A stretch of DNA of 64,000 bases from NCBI GenBank assembly GCA_021770615.1, contig JAETQR010000003.1:62001-126000 (forward strand). Reading direction: 5' to 3'. The notes under the pieces were generated by a model. That model saw nothing but the letters and a program-made list of their open reading frames with translations. It did no database searches and was not told where the DNA came from. The position numbers and the translations under genes were made by a program. Numbering within the stretch: position 1 is the first letter of the stretch; each line of letters starts with the position of its first letter. Positions 27,270 through 35,567 of the stretch are shown here, piece after piece. Origin of the DNA: Lachnospiraceae bacterium. Its GTDB lineage: Bacteria > Bacillota_A > Clostridia > Lachnospirales > Lachnospiraceae.

Positions 27270-27626
27270 TCAGGAATTATCCTCTATGATCTGTTTCAAC
27301 TCGTCAATCTGTTTTTTATTTAATTTTTTACGTCCGGTAAACGCTGTCACAAACTTGGAGATCGAGCCGTCAAACCTCTCATTGACGATCTGGGTACTCT
27401 CATTCTCCAGGTACTTCTCTTCACTGACCAGCGATGTGACCACCGCATTTTCATTCTTAAAGATCCGGGCAGCACACAGATTTTTCAGTACCGTATAGGT
27501 CGTCGATTTCTTCCACCCGAATTTTTCCTGACAGAGCCTGACAAGTTCTCCCGACCGGAGCGGCTCATTTTCCCAAATGATCCTGGCAAATGCCATCTCA
27601 CTCTCCGATAACATATTATTCTTCAT
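27270..27626 (-). CDS. BlaI/MecI/CopY family repressor
   Basis: Winged-helix repressor of 118 aa. The family opening MLSESEMAFARIIWENEPL and the recognition region KFGWKKSTTYTVLKNL are clear; the C-terminal part should form the dimerisation helices. Start at 27626 has ATGGAGG five bases upstream. It is immediately upstream of, and co-oriented with, the exporter operon, which it likely controls. No BlaR1-type sensor protease is nearby, so induction must use another signal or partner. Confidence 0.88.
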   Translation of the reverse strand: MKNNMLSESEMAFARIIWENEPLRSGELVRLCQEKFGWKKSTTYTVLKNLCAARIFKNENAVVTSLVSEEKYLENESTQIVNERFDGSISKFVTAFTGRKKLNKKQIDELKQIIEDNS

Positions 27627-27692
27627 CCCGTCCTCCATTTCTATAAAAGCGAGCCTTACCCGCCATTGTCCCTTTACTAATGTTTTCTTTTC

Positions 27693-27721
27693 AGTCTATC
27701 ATTCATAGACCCTTTTGTCAA
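27693..27721 (-). promoter_or_regulatory. Promoter with overlapping dyad upstream of the BlaI-type gene
   Basis: Minus-strand TTGACA (27716-27721) and TAGACT (27693-27698) with 17-bp spacing. The spacer and -10 box contain a perfect 6-bp dyad GTCTAT-N5-ATAGAC (27694-27710), well placed for autorepression by the BlaI-type protein. Confidence 0.72.
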
Positions 27722-27764
27722 CCCATTTGTTTCCCAACTCACGGAACCCCCACCCATGAAAACT

Positions 27765-28023
27765 CACGGAAATCAATTTTAGGCGGTCGCAATTTATGGA
27801 AAAGGAACAAAGCTTCGTACAGCAGTGGAGATACTTCCTGATAAGGACCGTATAAACGTGTCGGTCCTTTGGCTGCGTATAAGGCGCAGTTTCGCGCCTT
27901 GCAGCCTTAGTACCGCTACATGTTTATTTTAAGCGGGAGCGGGTCCGAATCAGGAAGCATCTCCGCTACTGTACAAACGTCACGATTCCTATAAATTGCG
28001 ACCGCCCCAAATTGATTTCCGTG
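27765..28023. repeat. Palindromic interspersed element, copy B (about 259 bp)
   Basis: Second copy of the element at 3976-4231, inserted in the opposite orientation between the BlaI-type gene and the GH13 gene. The outer arms pair (CACGGAAATCAATTTT... with ...AAATTGATTTCCGTG). The core is almost identical to copy A; in the central stem AAGGTGC/GCACCTT of copy A becomes AAGGCGC/GCGCCTT here, so pairing is kept by a compensatory change while the loop differs. This indicates selection on, or copying with maintenance of, the folded structure. No open reading frame. Confidence 0.87.
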
Positions 28024-28041
28024 GGAAGATTTACTTTTTCC

Positions 28042-28070
28042 TTCTAAATTCTTTCTGAATGTGTTATAAT
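28042..28070 (+). promoter_or_regulatory. Extended -10 promoter of the GH13 gene
   Basis: TGTTATAAT (28062-28070) gives an extended -10 box; the -35 (TTCTAA, 28042-28047) is weak at 17-bp spacing. It begins just outside element copy B. Confidence 0.65.
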
Positions 28071-28109
28071 TTTGTGAGCAGTAAAACTGCACAGTAAGGA
28101 GGAAAATTT

Positions 28110-29702
28110 ATGGCTTGGTATGATGAAGCGGTTTTTTATCACATTTATCCCCTGGGGCTCTGCGGAGCGCCAACTGAAAATCCATATGGAGAACCTGTCC
28201 ACCGGTTAAACAGTCTTCTCCCATGGATCGATCACATTCGGGAGATCGGCTGCAATGCCATATATATCGGACCACTGTTTGAATCAGTGGGACACGGTTA
28301 TGAAACAACGGACTACAAAAAACTGGACACCCGTCTCGGTGACAATAAGGATCTCACCGATTTTGTGTCGGAATGCCACAAAAATGGCATCCGTGTCATT
28401 CTGGATGGTGTATTCAACCACACCGGAAGGGATTTTTTCGCTTTCAAAGACATTCAGAAAAACAGAGAAAATTCCCAGTATAAAGACTGGTACTGCAATG
28501 TATATTTTGGCGGAAACAATGAATACAACGATGGATTTTCTTATGAAAACTGGGGTGGTTACAATCTTTTAGCCAAACTAAACCAGCACAATCCTGCTGT
28601 AAGGGATTATATCTGCGATGTGATCCGTTTCTGGGTCAGCGAGTTTGATATCGATGGAATCCGTCTCGATGCCGCAGATGTTCTGGACTTTGAATATATG
28701 AAAGCACTTCGACACGTAGCAAATGAAGTAAAACCGGAATTCTGGCTTATGGGAGAAGTGATCCATGGAGACTACACCCGGTGGGTCAATGAAGGCACTC
28801 TGCATTCCGTAACGAACTATCACCTTCACAAGGCTCTCTACTCCGGCCACAATGACCATAATTTTTTTGAGATTGCCCACACAGTAAAACGCCTCTACGA
28901 GATGGGCGGCAACCGTCCGGACGGCCTTAAGCTCTATAATTTTGTGGACAACCACGACGTGGAACGTATTTACACCAAACTTACGAACAAAGCACATTTT
29001 ACGCCGGTACACATTCTTTTATATACACTTCCCGGCATCCCATCCATTTATTACGGTTCCGAATTCGCTATTGAAGGAAAAAAAGAAAGCCACTCGGATG
29101 CCTCTTTAAGACCTGCACTTTCTTTGCCGGATTACAAAGATGCGGTCAAGGAGAACCCGTTCACCGCTCTGGTCGCAAGGCTGGGTGCTATCCGCCAGCA
29201 GACAAAAGCTCTTTCTTATGGTGACTATAAGGAACTTACTCTTATGAACCGGCAGTATGCATTCTCCCGGAATCTGGACGGTGAATCTGTCATCGTAACA
29301 GTCAACAACGATGACAGTGATTTTGTCATGACCGTTCCTGCCGGCAATACAGACACTTACGTCGGCGCACTGTCCGGAGAAAAGGTATCCGTGTCCAATG
29401 GAACGATCGCCGTCAATGTGCGCGCCTGCTCCGGAGAAATCTGGCTTCCATGTAAGGACGGGATGTCTCTTCCGGAAGAAGAACCAGTTGTAATACCGGT
29501 TCAAAATCCGGTTCAAAATGATACGGAAAAAACAGAAGCGGTTTGCGGGAAAACATTTGAAGAAGGCAAGATCGCCGGTCTGCAGGAAGCAATCCTTGCG
29601 ATCATGGAGTCAAGGGGGCCAGTGACAGACCAGATGAAAAATGATGTTTACCGGCAGACTGATTACCCTTCCCTGATCAACTGGATCAAGAGCTTTCGTT
29701 AG
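28110..29702 (+). CDS. Cytoplasmic GH13 alpha-amylase family enzyme
   Basis: Alpha-glucan hydrolase of 530 aa without signal peptide, so probably acting on imported maltodextrins. The four conserved regions are present: DGVFNHTG, GIRLDAADV (nucleophile Asp), GEVIHGD (acid Glu) and FVDNHDVERI. After the barrel comes the usual beta domain, then a Pro/Val-rich linker (about 445-470) and an extra 50-residue C-terminal tail starting KTFEEGKIAGLQEAIL, which resembles the tails of Rpn-family proteins rather than a glycosidase module. AAGGAGG precedes the ATG. Its spectrum (cyclomaltodextrinase, oligo-glucosidase) is not resolved. Confidence 0.87.
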   Translation: MAWYDEAVFYHIYPLGLCGAPTENPYGEPVHRLNSLLPWIDHIREIGCNAIYIGPLFESVGHGYETTDYKKLDTRLGDNKDLTDFVSECHKNGIRVILDGVFNHTGRDFFAFKDIQKNRENSQYKDWYCNVYFGGNNEYNDGFSYENWGGYNLLAKLNQHNPAVRDYICDVIRFWVSEFDIDGIRLDAADVLDFEYMKALRHVANEVKPEFWLMGEVIHGDYTRWVNEGTLHSVTNYHLHKALYSGHNDHNFFEIAHTVKRLYEMGGNRPDGLKLYNFVDNHDVERIYTKLTNKAHFTPVHILLYTLPGIPSIYYGSEFAIEGKKESHSDASLRPALSLPDYKDAVKENPFTALVARLGAIRQQTKALSYGDYKELTLMNRQYAFSRNLDGESVIVTVNNDDSDFVMTVPAGNTDTYVGALSGEKVSVSNGTIAVNVRACSGEIWLPCKDGMSLPEEEPVVIPVQNPVQNDTEKTEAVCGKTFEEGKIAGLQEAILAIMESRGPVTDQMKNDVYRQTDYPSLINWIKSFR

Positions 29703-29780
29703 GATCTTACAAGTTTCATTTTTCCTGAAACACGAATTTCCTTAAAATGTATCTTTATGATGGAAAATACATTTAAAAAA

Positions 29781-29789
29781 TGTTATAAT
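29781..29789 (+). promoter_or_regulatory. Extended -10 box before the hemerythrin gene
   Basis: TGTTATAAT, about 60 bp before the start; no good -35 box at the expected distance. Confidence 0.5.
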
Positions 29790-29847
29790 GAATTTCAACG
29801 TAATGTTTATAAAATATCGTGGATATATAAAATTGTAAAGCAAGGAG

Positions 29848-31188
29848 ATGATGAATACAGTGGAACAGATTACCTGGCATAAAGACTTTGAAACGGGAGC
29901 CGAAATTATTGACAAGGAACATAAGCAGATCTTTTCGGCAATGAACAGGCTGTTGCGGATCAGCGGCGACGAGGAAAAAGCGGAATGGGCATGCAAAGAG
30001 GGTGTCAAGTATTTGAAGAGCCACACGATCGAGCATTTTGAGCACGAAGAGGCATATATGAAATCAATTCAATATGAAGAATTTGATTTACATAAACGCC
30101 TGCATGATGATTTCCGTTATGGCACGCTTCCTGCACTGGAAAATGAATTAATAGAAACGGAGTATTCGCAGGACGCCGTCCGTCATTTTCTGGGTGTCTG
30201 TATCGGATGGGTAGTAGCGCATACACAGACGGAGGACATGGCGATCACAGGGAAGACCAAAAGCAAATGGACAGATATTCCCCACGAGAAAGAACACGAT
30301 GCGCTGGAACAAGCGATCATCCAGCTTACCAATGATATGTTCGGGCTGAACGTAAAGAAGATCAGTGAACAGTATTCCGGAGAGGATTTTGGAAAAATCA
30401 TCTGCAACCGCCTTATTTACTGTGGGCACCAGAAAGAAAAAAGAGAGATTACACTGGTTTTTGAAGAGCGGTTTTTACTGAATACAGTTGGAAAAATGTT
30501 GAATGGAAAATATAAAAAAATAGATGATATGATCCTTAATATCACCCGTTATATTTCAAGGCAGCTTTTGGAAAAACTCACCGAAATGATTCCGGCCATT
30601 GATCTGTACGAGATAGAAAAAGAGAGCCTGCTCACCTATGAACAGCTTGTCAATTCTTTTGAGACATCACATCCATCGTGCAGTCTTCTATTTGATTCAG
30701 GCGAGGGTTATTTTGCGTTCTGTATGGCGTCCCCTGATTCCGCACGGGGGAAAATGGTGGCTGTATTTGACAAAGAAAATGCGTTACATGCGGTAAATGA
30801 ATATATCAATATGGATAAAACCAAAAAGAAAATTCTTGTGGTAGACGATTCTGATTTCATGCGAAGCAGGATTCATCAACTGTTGGCAGAGCATTATGAA
30901 GTGTTTGAAGCGGATTCAAGTATATCAGCAATAAAAAATCTTGCGATAAACCGCCCGGATTTAATCCTGCTGGATTATGAGATGCCGGTTTGTGACGGAA
31001 AACAAGCGTTGGAAATGATCCGTGCCGATATGGATACCGCAAATATTCCGGTAATATTCCTTACCGGAAGAGGAGACCGGGAGACCGTACGTAAAGTATT
31101 GGAATTGAAACCGGAGAAATATCTGTTAAAAACTCTGCCGGATGAAGAAATAAAGAAAAACGTCGACGACTTTTTTGAAGGAAAATAA
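29848..31188 (+). CDS. Hemerythrin / CheX-like / response-regulator receiver protein
   Basis: A three-domain signalling protein of 446 aa. Residues about 8-135 form a bacteriohemerythrin with the His/Glu iron ligands spread as WHKDF, DKEHKQIF, HTIEHFEHEEAYM and HKRLHDDF, so it likely binds O2 or NO through a di-iron site. The middle (about 155-310) resembles CheX-type phosphatase domains (DDMILNITRYISRQ). The C-terminus (about 328-445) is a receiver domain with KILVVDDSDFMR, the phospho-acceptor Asp in LILLDYEMP, and the conserved Lys. The start could also be the ATG at 29851; AAGGAG abuts both. It stands alone between a GH13 gene and a double terminator. No kinase is adjacent. Confidence 0.85.
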   Translation: MMNTVEQITWHKDFETGAEIIDKEHKQIFSAMNRLLRISGDEEKAEWACKEGVKYLKSHTIEHFEHEEAYMKSIQYEEFDLHKRLHDDFRYGTLPALENELIETEYSQDAVRHFLGVCIGWVVAHTQTEDMAITGKTKSKWTDIPHEKEHDALEQAIIQLTNDMFGLNVKKISEQYSGEDFGKIICNRLIYCGHQKEKREITLVFEERFLLNTVGKMLNGKYKKIDDMILNITRYISRQLLEKLTEMIPAIDLYEIEKESLLTYEQLVNSFETSHPSCSLLFDSGEGYFAFCMASPDSARGKMVAVFDKENALHAVNEYINMDKTKKKILVVDDSDFMRSRIHQLLAEHYEVFEADSSISAIKNLAINRPDLILLDYEMPVCDGKQALEMIRADMDTANIPVIFLTGRGDRETVRKVLELKPEKYLLKTLPDEEIKKNVDDFFEGK

Positions 31189-31191
31189 AAA

Positions 31192-31249
31192 TAGCTCAAC
31201 GGAGCCATTGAGCTAAGAAAAGAACGGGGCTGTCTCACGACAGCCCCGT
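31192..31249. terminator. Double hairpin terminator between convergent genes
   Basis: Two stems: TAGCTCAA/TTGAGCTA (31192-31215) and ACGGGGCTGT/ACAGCCCCGT (31224-31249, loop 6). They serve the hemerythrin gene on the plus strand and probably the AI-2E gene on the minus strand. Confidence 0.8.
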
Positions 31250-31252
31250 GTG

Positions 31253-32488
31253 TTATCTCTTCTCTTTATTCTCCCGCCCCAGAACATGTTCAATCCTCTT
31301 ATAACATACCGTCTCCTGCGGCAGACCTTTCTTCTCAAGCCGCTCTCTGCTCCAGTTCTTCACTGTCCGGTACACAACAGCAAAAACCGGAACTGCACAG
31401 ATCATACCAATGATCCCAAACAGAGAACCAAAAACAAGGATAGCAAATAAGATCCAGAAACTTCCCAATCCGATCGAACCACCGATTATCTTTGGACCGA
31501 TGATATTTCCATCCACCTGAAGGATGATGATGATCAGAATAACAAAGATAAATCCCTTTACCGGGCTTACGATAAATACCAGGATCGCACTCGGGATCGC
31601 CCCGATATACTGCCCAAAAAACGGAATGATATTTGTAACTCCGATCAGTACGCTGATAAGCGCCGTATACGGAATACCTGCGATACTCAGCACAATAAAC
31701 GTAATGATCGCTACGATGATGGAATCAATGATCTTTCCACTGAAAAACTTGGCAAAAGAACGGTTGATATCTTTTCCAAACCGCAGTGTGCGCATCGCAT
31801 ACCGAACCGGAAGGATAGAAAACAGCATCCTCTTTGCCTGTGCGCAAAACAACTCTTTGCTTGCCATAAGATAAATCGAAATGATGATTCCGATGACTAC
31901 GTTAAGCATAACTCCCAGTGCGTTGATAAGGCCGTCCGAAAGCACTCCGAGTATTTCCGTACTCGTCGGGATCAGCTCATTCTGCATCCAGTTTATGAGC
32001 TGGCTGTATACGGATCCTGCCGTCTCCATCATATATTGTGCGAGTTCCGGATGCTTTACACTGAGTTCCTGCGCCATGCCCACGATATTGCGATAATAGC
32101 CCGGAAGACTGTTCGTCAGACTGATGATACTTTCGACCACTTCCGGAACAACTAACATCGTCAGCCAGAAAATGACCGCCATCGCCATGATCAGGACGAC
32201 TGCCACAGAAACCGCCCGGCTTATCCCCCTCACTGTTTTCCGCTTCTTTGTCATCTTACGAAACAACGGTATAAATAAATTACGCTCCACGGCATTTACG
32301 AGCGGACTCAGCAAATAGGCGATCACAAGACCGATATATACCGGCATGAGCGCTGAATTCAGACGCTGCACCCCCATATAAACCGTATCTATATTAAAAA
32401 ACAGAAAACCAAATATAAGAACCGCCACAAGTACACAAAACGCAGTAACTCCCGCATATACATACTTATTTTCAAACTTCTTTTTCAA
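31253..32488 (-). CDS. AI-2E family transporter
   Basis: Polytopic membrane protein of 411 aa from the AI-2E/UPF0118 family, with about seven to eight hydrophobic segments and the family block GIPYTALISVLIGVTNIIPF followed by GAIPSAIL. The start is a TTG at 32488 after GAGGAGGGG. Family members include exporters of autoinducer-2 and Na+/H+ antiporters, so the substrate is open. It is divergent from the agr peptide locus; the proximity may be chance. Confidence 0.87.
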   Translation of the reverse strand: MKKKFENKYVYAGVTAFCVLVAVLIFGFLFFNIDTVYMGVQRLNSALMPVYIGLVIAYLLSPLVNAVERNLFIPLFRKMTKKRKTVRGISRAVSVAVVLIMAMAVIFWLTMLVVPEVVESIISLTNSLPGYYRNIVGMAQELSVKHPELAQYMMETAGSVYSQLINWMQNELIPTSTEILGVLSDGLINALGVMLNVVIGIIISIYLMASKELFCAQAKRMLFSILPVRYAMRTLRFGKDINRSFAKFFSGKIIDSIIVAIITFIVLSIAGIPYTALISVLIGVTNIIPFFGQYIGAIPSAILVFIVSPVKGFIFVILIIIILQVDGNIIGPKIIGGSIGLGSFWILFAILVFGSLFGIIGMICAVPVFAVVYRTVKNWSRERLEKKGLPQETVCYKRIEHVLGRENKEKR

Positions 32489-32517
32489 TCCATCCCCTCC
32501 TCACTTATCTGTCTTTT

Positions 32518-32546
32518 ATTATATACTGAGAGGGGATTATTTTCAA
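32518..32546 (-). promoter_or_regulatory. Promoter of the AI-2E gene
   Basis: Minus-strand TTGAAA (32541-32546), 17-bp spacer, TATAAT (32518-32523). Confidence 0.78.
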
Positions 32547-32656
32547 CAATACTTTTATGTAGGTTGCATTTCTTATGTTATCAGCCGGATAATCAATGTA
32601 TCCAAACTCTTTGTCTGTTTTCTTGTCCCTCTCACGTTGTCTCCTGAGAAAATTTA

Positions 32657-32670
32657 TTTGTAAATACAAA
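32657..32670. promoter_or_regulatory. Dyad upstream of agrB
   Basis: TTTGTA-AA-TACAAA, a 14-bp palindrome about 75 bp before agrB. It may be an operator, but short A/T palindromes also occur by chance. The agrB promoter itself is unclear; TGCTATTCT further down could be an extended -10. Confidence 0.35.
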
Positions 32671-32744
32671 CATGCAAACCATTTCTTTTCTGCTATTCTT
32701 TTTTCCAGAAACAGATGAGAGCAGCAATGCAAATGGAGAGAGCT

Positions 32745-33332
32745 ATGACAAACGAGACTGCCATTCACAGGTATTTATCACAGGAATTTCATTTCAGCGA
32801 TCTGGAGATTGCAAGGATACGTTATGCATATATAACTGTCCTGTCGGAGACAAGCAAGATCCTTTTTTTGCTTTTTGTTTTTCATCTTCTGCATATGCAG
32901 ACGGAATTCCTGATCTCGATCGCAGTCCTCCTGTCGATCCGTAATTTTACGGGGGGGATCCATCTGCATCATTATACCTCATGTCTGGCATTTACATTTC
33001 TGTTTCTATTTCTCTCGATACTTTTATCAAGGTATGTGATGTTGTCTGCCGGACTGCAGGCCCTGGTCACGGGAATTGGGGTAATCATTGTTTACAAGAT
33101 CGGCGGCGTATCCTCTGACAAAAGGCCGGACCCTTCCCCTGAAAAGGACTTGATCTTTAAGATGACCGCATGCGTCCTGCTCGTTGTCTACACGATCTTA
33201 TTTCTATGTGTAAAAGACATGCCCTGGAAAAATCTTATGTTCTGGGTCATCGTTTTACAAATAATGCAGTTAGCCGTTGCAAAACGGATCAAAGAAAGGA
33301 GAAAACACTATGAAACTCAAAAAAATCAGTAA
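32745..33332 (+). CDS. agrB: AgrB-like peptide-processing protease/exporter
   Basis: Membrane cysteine endopeptidase that trims and cyclises the AgrD precursor. The 195-aa product has several transmembrane helices. The catalytic pair sits in GGIHLHHYTSC: His near residue 73 and Cys seven residues later near 80, the spacing of known AgrB proteins. Start at 32745 is chosen for GGAGAG just before it; the frame is open further upstream. It overlaps agrD by 23 bp, as expected for a coupled agrBD pair. Confidence 0.9.
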   Translation: MTNETAIHRYLSQEFHFSDLEIARIRYAYITVLSETSKILFLLFVFHLLHMQTEFLISIAVLLSIRNFTGGIHLHHYTSCLAFTFLFLFLSILLSRYVMLSAGLQALVTGIGVIIVYKIGGVSSDKRPDPSPEKDLIFKMTACVLLVVYTILFLCVKDMPWKNLMFWVIVLQIMQLAVAKRIKERRKHYETQKNQ

Positions 33333-33447
33333 AGCTACCCTTTACACAATCTGCAGCTTATGCCTCGCATTCTCAGGGTTTATAACCCTTCCCGGCAAAA
33401 GCTTTTTATTCTTCGGCGAGCCGGAATACCCGACCGTGGAAAAATAA
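33310..33447 (+). CDS. agrD: AgrD-like cyclic peptide precursor with Ser ring residue
   Basis: A 45-aa precursor overlapping the end of agrB, with AAGGAG eight bases before the ATG. It has the AgrD plan: a basic amphipathic N-terminus (MKLKKISKATLY), a central hydrophobic part, a core PGKSFLFF, and the conserved acidic tail GEPEYPTVEK. AgrB would cut before GEPEYP. The five residues before the cut are SFLFF, so the ring would close through Ser as a lactone, not through Cys as a thiolactone. Ser-type AIPs are known (S. intermedius, enterococcal GBAP). Two Cys occur only in the leader. The exact mature peptide is inference. Confidence 0.87.
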   Translation: MKLKKISKATLYTICSLCLAFSGFITLPGKSFLFFGEPEYPTVEK

Positions 33448-33454
33448 TAAAGGA

Positions 33455-33486
33455 AAAGGGCTGTCCGGTGCGGGCGGCCTTTTTTA
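33455..33486. terminator. Terminator after agrD
   Basis: Stem of AAGG and CTGTCC with GGGCGG and CCTT (G-U pairs and one bulged G), followed by TTTTTT on the plus strand. It lies between convergent agrD and agrC. Confidence 0.65.
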
Positions 33487-33503
33487 TATCAGCTCAGGAT
33501 CCG

Positions 33504-34787
33504 TTAATCCTGAATCTTCAGAACGACGGCGACCGAAAAGTAATTATGGTCAAGGATTTCTTTATTCTCTACGAGTATCTCGCCATCGTATTTATTTACC
33601 AGCTTTTTCAGGTGATGCAGGCCGAGCCCCCGGCCCTTTCCCTTCGTCGAATACCCCCGCTCAAAAAACCGGCTCCACACCGAAAACGGGATGTAATCAT
33701 GTTCATTCCTTACTTCAATCGCAATCCCATCCCCGCTTCTCAGGACACTAAAATACATCCTGCCTTTTGGTTTTCCTTCTTCACTCTCCGAGAGAATGTT
33801 TTCCATCGCGTTGTCAAACAGGGTTCCGATCATCTCCACGAGATAAATATCCGGGACGCCTGTCTCCCCGATATCACAGTCAAATATCGTGTCGAGCGTG
33901 ATATCCTGTTCTGCCGCCTCACAGATCTTCTGGTACACGTGTGCGATCACGATCGGATTTTTCAGGATGATCACATTATTTGGCATCATATATTTGGTCA
34001 GTTCACCGGTCTTTTCCTCCTGCTTCTCGACTAGCTCGTCATACGTTTTATAAATATGATGCATGGCATAGATCGCATTGAGCTGGTTCGTAAATTTGTG
34101 CTGCCTCTCCCGGATCTGCTGCAGCACCTCCCCGTAAACATCCGAGTACTCCGCCCGGAGCTTCGCCTCATAGCGGTACTGATTTAATTTGTAAAACGAC
34201 AGTATGATAATGATGGCACAGCTTACCACATAAAAGTAATCCGAAAACGACATACTGTTAGTGCCACTAAAGCTTATGATTGCATATATGACGACTGCGC
34301 TGCATACGATCACGACGACGAGCGAATATCTCTCCTTGCTTAATACCCGTTTTTTTATCTCCTCCACCGGAATCTTATCCCGGATGAAAAGAATCACGAT
34401 CAGCATCGCGGCAACGGCAAAACTGGAAAGTATGCTATCCGGTACATGAAGCAAACTCAGCAGCTTATATGGTGCAAAAAGTATCATCTCCAATATACTC
34501 GCAATAACGATCGAACTCATCACCGTCAGGATCCCCTGTATCACCGGAACCTTGTACTGCCATTCCACATACAGAAACAAAACAAAATAGTTAACAAAAA
34601 AAATCTGCTGGTTCTCCGTATACATATTTCCCCATATTATGCAGAATATCATGCTGGCATAAAATACCGCTGCTTTCGCATAACTGACCGGTTCTTTCGG
34701 GGCGCACAGCGAGTGGATCAGCAGCAACACACATGTTATCTCAATGATACTGTTAAAAATAAGCCCTACTTTATCAAACCATAGCAT
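33504..34787 (-). CDS. agrC: AgrC-like sensor histidine kinase
   Basis: Peptide-sensing kinase of 427 aa: about six transmembrane helices in residues 1-195, a dimerisation region with the phospho-acceptor His in RERQHKFTNQLNA, then a GHKL ATPase domain with NAMEN, and the G box STKGKGRGLGLHHLKKLV. This is the HPK10-like layout of AgrC receptors. It overlaps the response regulator gene by 22 bp and converges on agrBD, so the four agr genes form two facing units. Confidence 0.88.
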   Translation of the reverse strand: MLWFDKVGLIFNSIIEITCVLLLIHSLCAPKEPVSYAKAAVFYASMIFCIIWGNMYTENQQIFFVNYFVLFLYVEWQYKVPVIQGILTVMSSIVIASILEMILFAPYKLLSLLHVPDSILSSFAVAAMLIVILFIRDKIPVEEIKKRVLSKERYSLVVVIVCSAVVIYAIISFSGTNSMSFSDYFYVVSCAIIIILSFYKLNQYRYEAKLRAEYSDVYGEVLQQIRERQHKFTNQLNAIYAMHHIYKTYDELVEKQEEKTGELTKYMMPNNVIILKNPIVIAHVYQKICEAAEQDITLDTIFDCDIGETGVPDIYLVEMIGTLFDNAMENILSESEEGKPKGRMYFSVLRSGDGIAIEVRNEHDYIPFSVWSRFFERGYSTKGKGRGLGLHHLKKLVNKYDGEILVENKEILDHNYFSVAVVLKIQD

Positions 34788-35512
34788 TCTTCAAATTCCT
34801 CTCTGAATCTTTTCTTTAGTCTCCCTCCGATATCGATCACATCATCTGTTTTCTTCAAAAATATCTTGCTGTTCTTAAAATCAATATTTTTGATATAACG
34901 GATATTTACTGCTGTTCCTTTTAACGGAACAAGGAATTTATTATCCCTCACCCGGCTCAAAAATGTGTTAGCAGGCAGATGGGGGATCTCTATGGTTCCT
35001 CCCAGCTCATGGATGTATAAGACTCCCCGCCGGCTCACGATATAGATCACATTGTCGACGACCACCGGGTAACTCACTCCGTCATGCCGGAGAGAAACCC
35101 GCTCCGGCAGCCGGACCCTGCGGTCCGCATTGATCGCATCGAGAACCTCCAGTATATGACGCCGGATACGCTTTGAATCGATCGGTTTTTCTATGTAGTC
35201 ATAACAGTGTACCTGTTTTAACAACGTAACTTCCAGGCCCGCTAAAGACGTAATAAAGATAATGGGAGCTGTCTTATAGCGAACATTATCACGTATATCT
35301 TTTGCAAAACGGATCCCTGAGCTATCGTTCCGATCCTTGGGCCTAAGAATGATGTCCAGCAAAAACAGATCGATATTTTGATCCATGGCACACAAATATG
35401 CCTCTGCACGGTTTTCACATGGATAAACCTGTATATTTCTCATACACGACTCTACGATTTTTACCAAGGCAGCTCTGGAATTCTCATTATCTTCCAAAAT
35501 AAGTACATTCAT
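34766..35512 (-). CDS. agrA: AgrA-like LytTR response regulator
   Basis: Response regulator of 248 aa with an N-terminal receiver (MNVLILEDNENSR, phospho-acceptor Asp in DLFLLDIILRP, Lys in YIEKPID) and a C-terminal LytTR DNA-binding domain (FLSRVRDNKFLVPLKGTAVN and following). The start at 35512 has GGAGGG six bases upstream; an upstream Met is rejected. It lies 55 bp after the XRE gene and overlaps agrC. It probably drives agrBD and other targets. Confidence 0.9.
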   Translation of the reverse strand: MNVLILEDNENSRAALVKIVESCMRNIQVYPCENRAEAYLCAMDQNIDLFLLDIILRPKDRNDSSGIRFAKDIRDNVRYKTAPIIFITSLAGLEVTLLKQVHCYDYIEKPIDSKRIRRHILEVLDAINADRRVRLPERVSLRHDGVSYPVVVDNVIYIVSRRGVLYIHELGGTIEIPHLPANTFLSRVRDNKFLVPLKGTAVNIRYIKNIDFKNSKIFLKKTDDVIDIGGRLKKRFREEFEECYGLIK

Positions 35513-35567
35513 TCGAATCCCTCCATAAAAAAAGAACAAATAATCACAGAGAGGGCTACGCAATTAC

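Noticed and set aside
31253..32488. AI-2 quorum sensing combined with agr
   Set aside because: The AI-2E family name does not prove AI-2 export, and no luxS gene is in the window.
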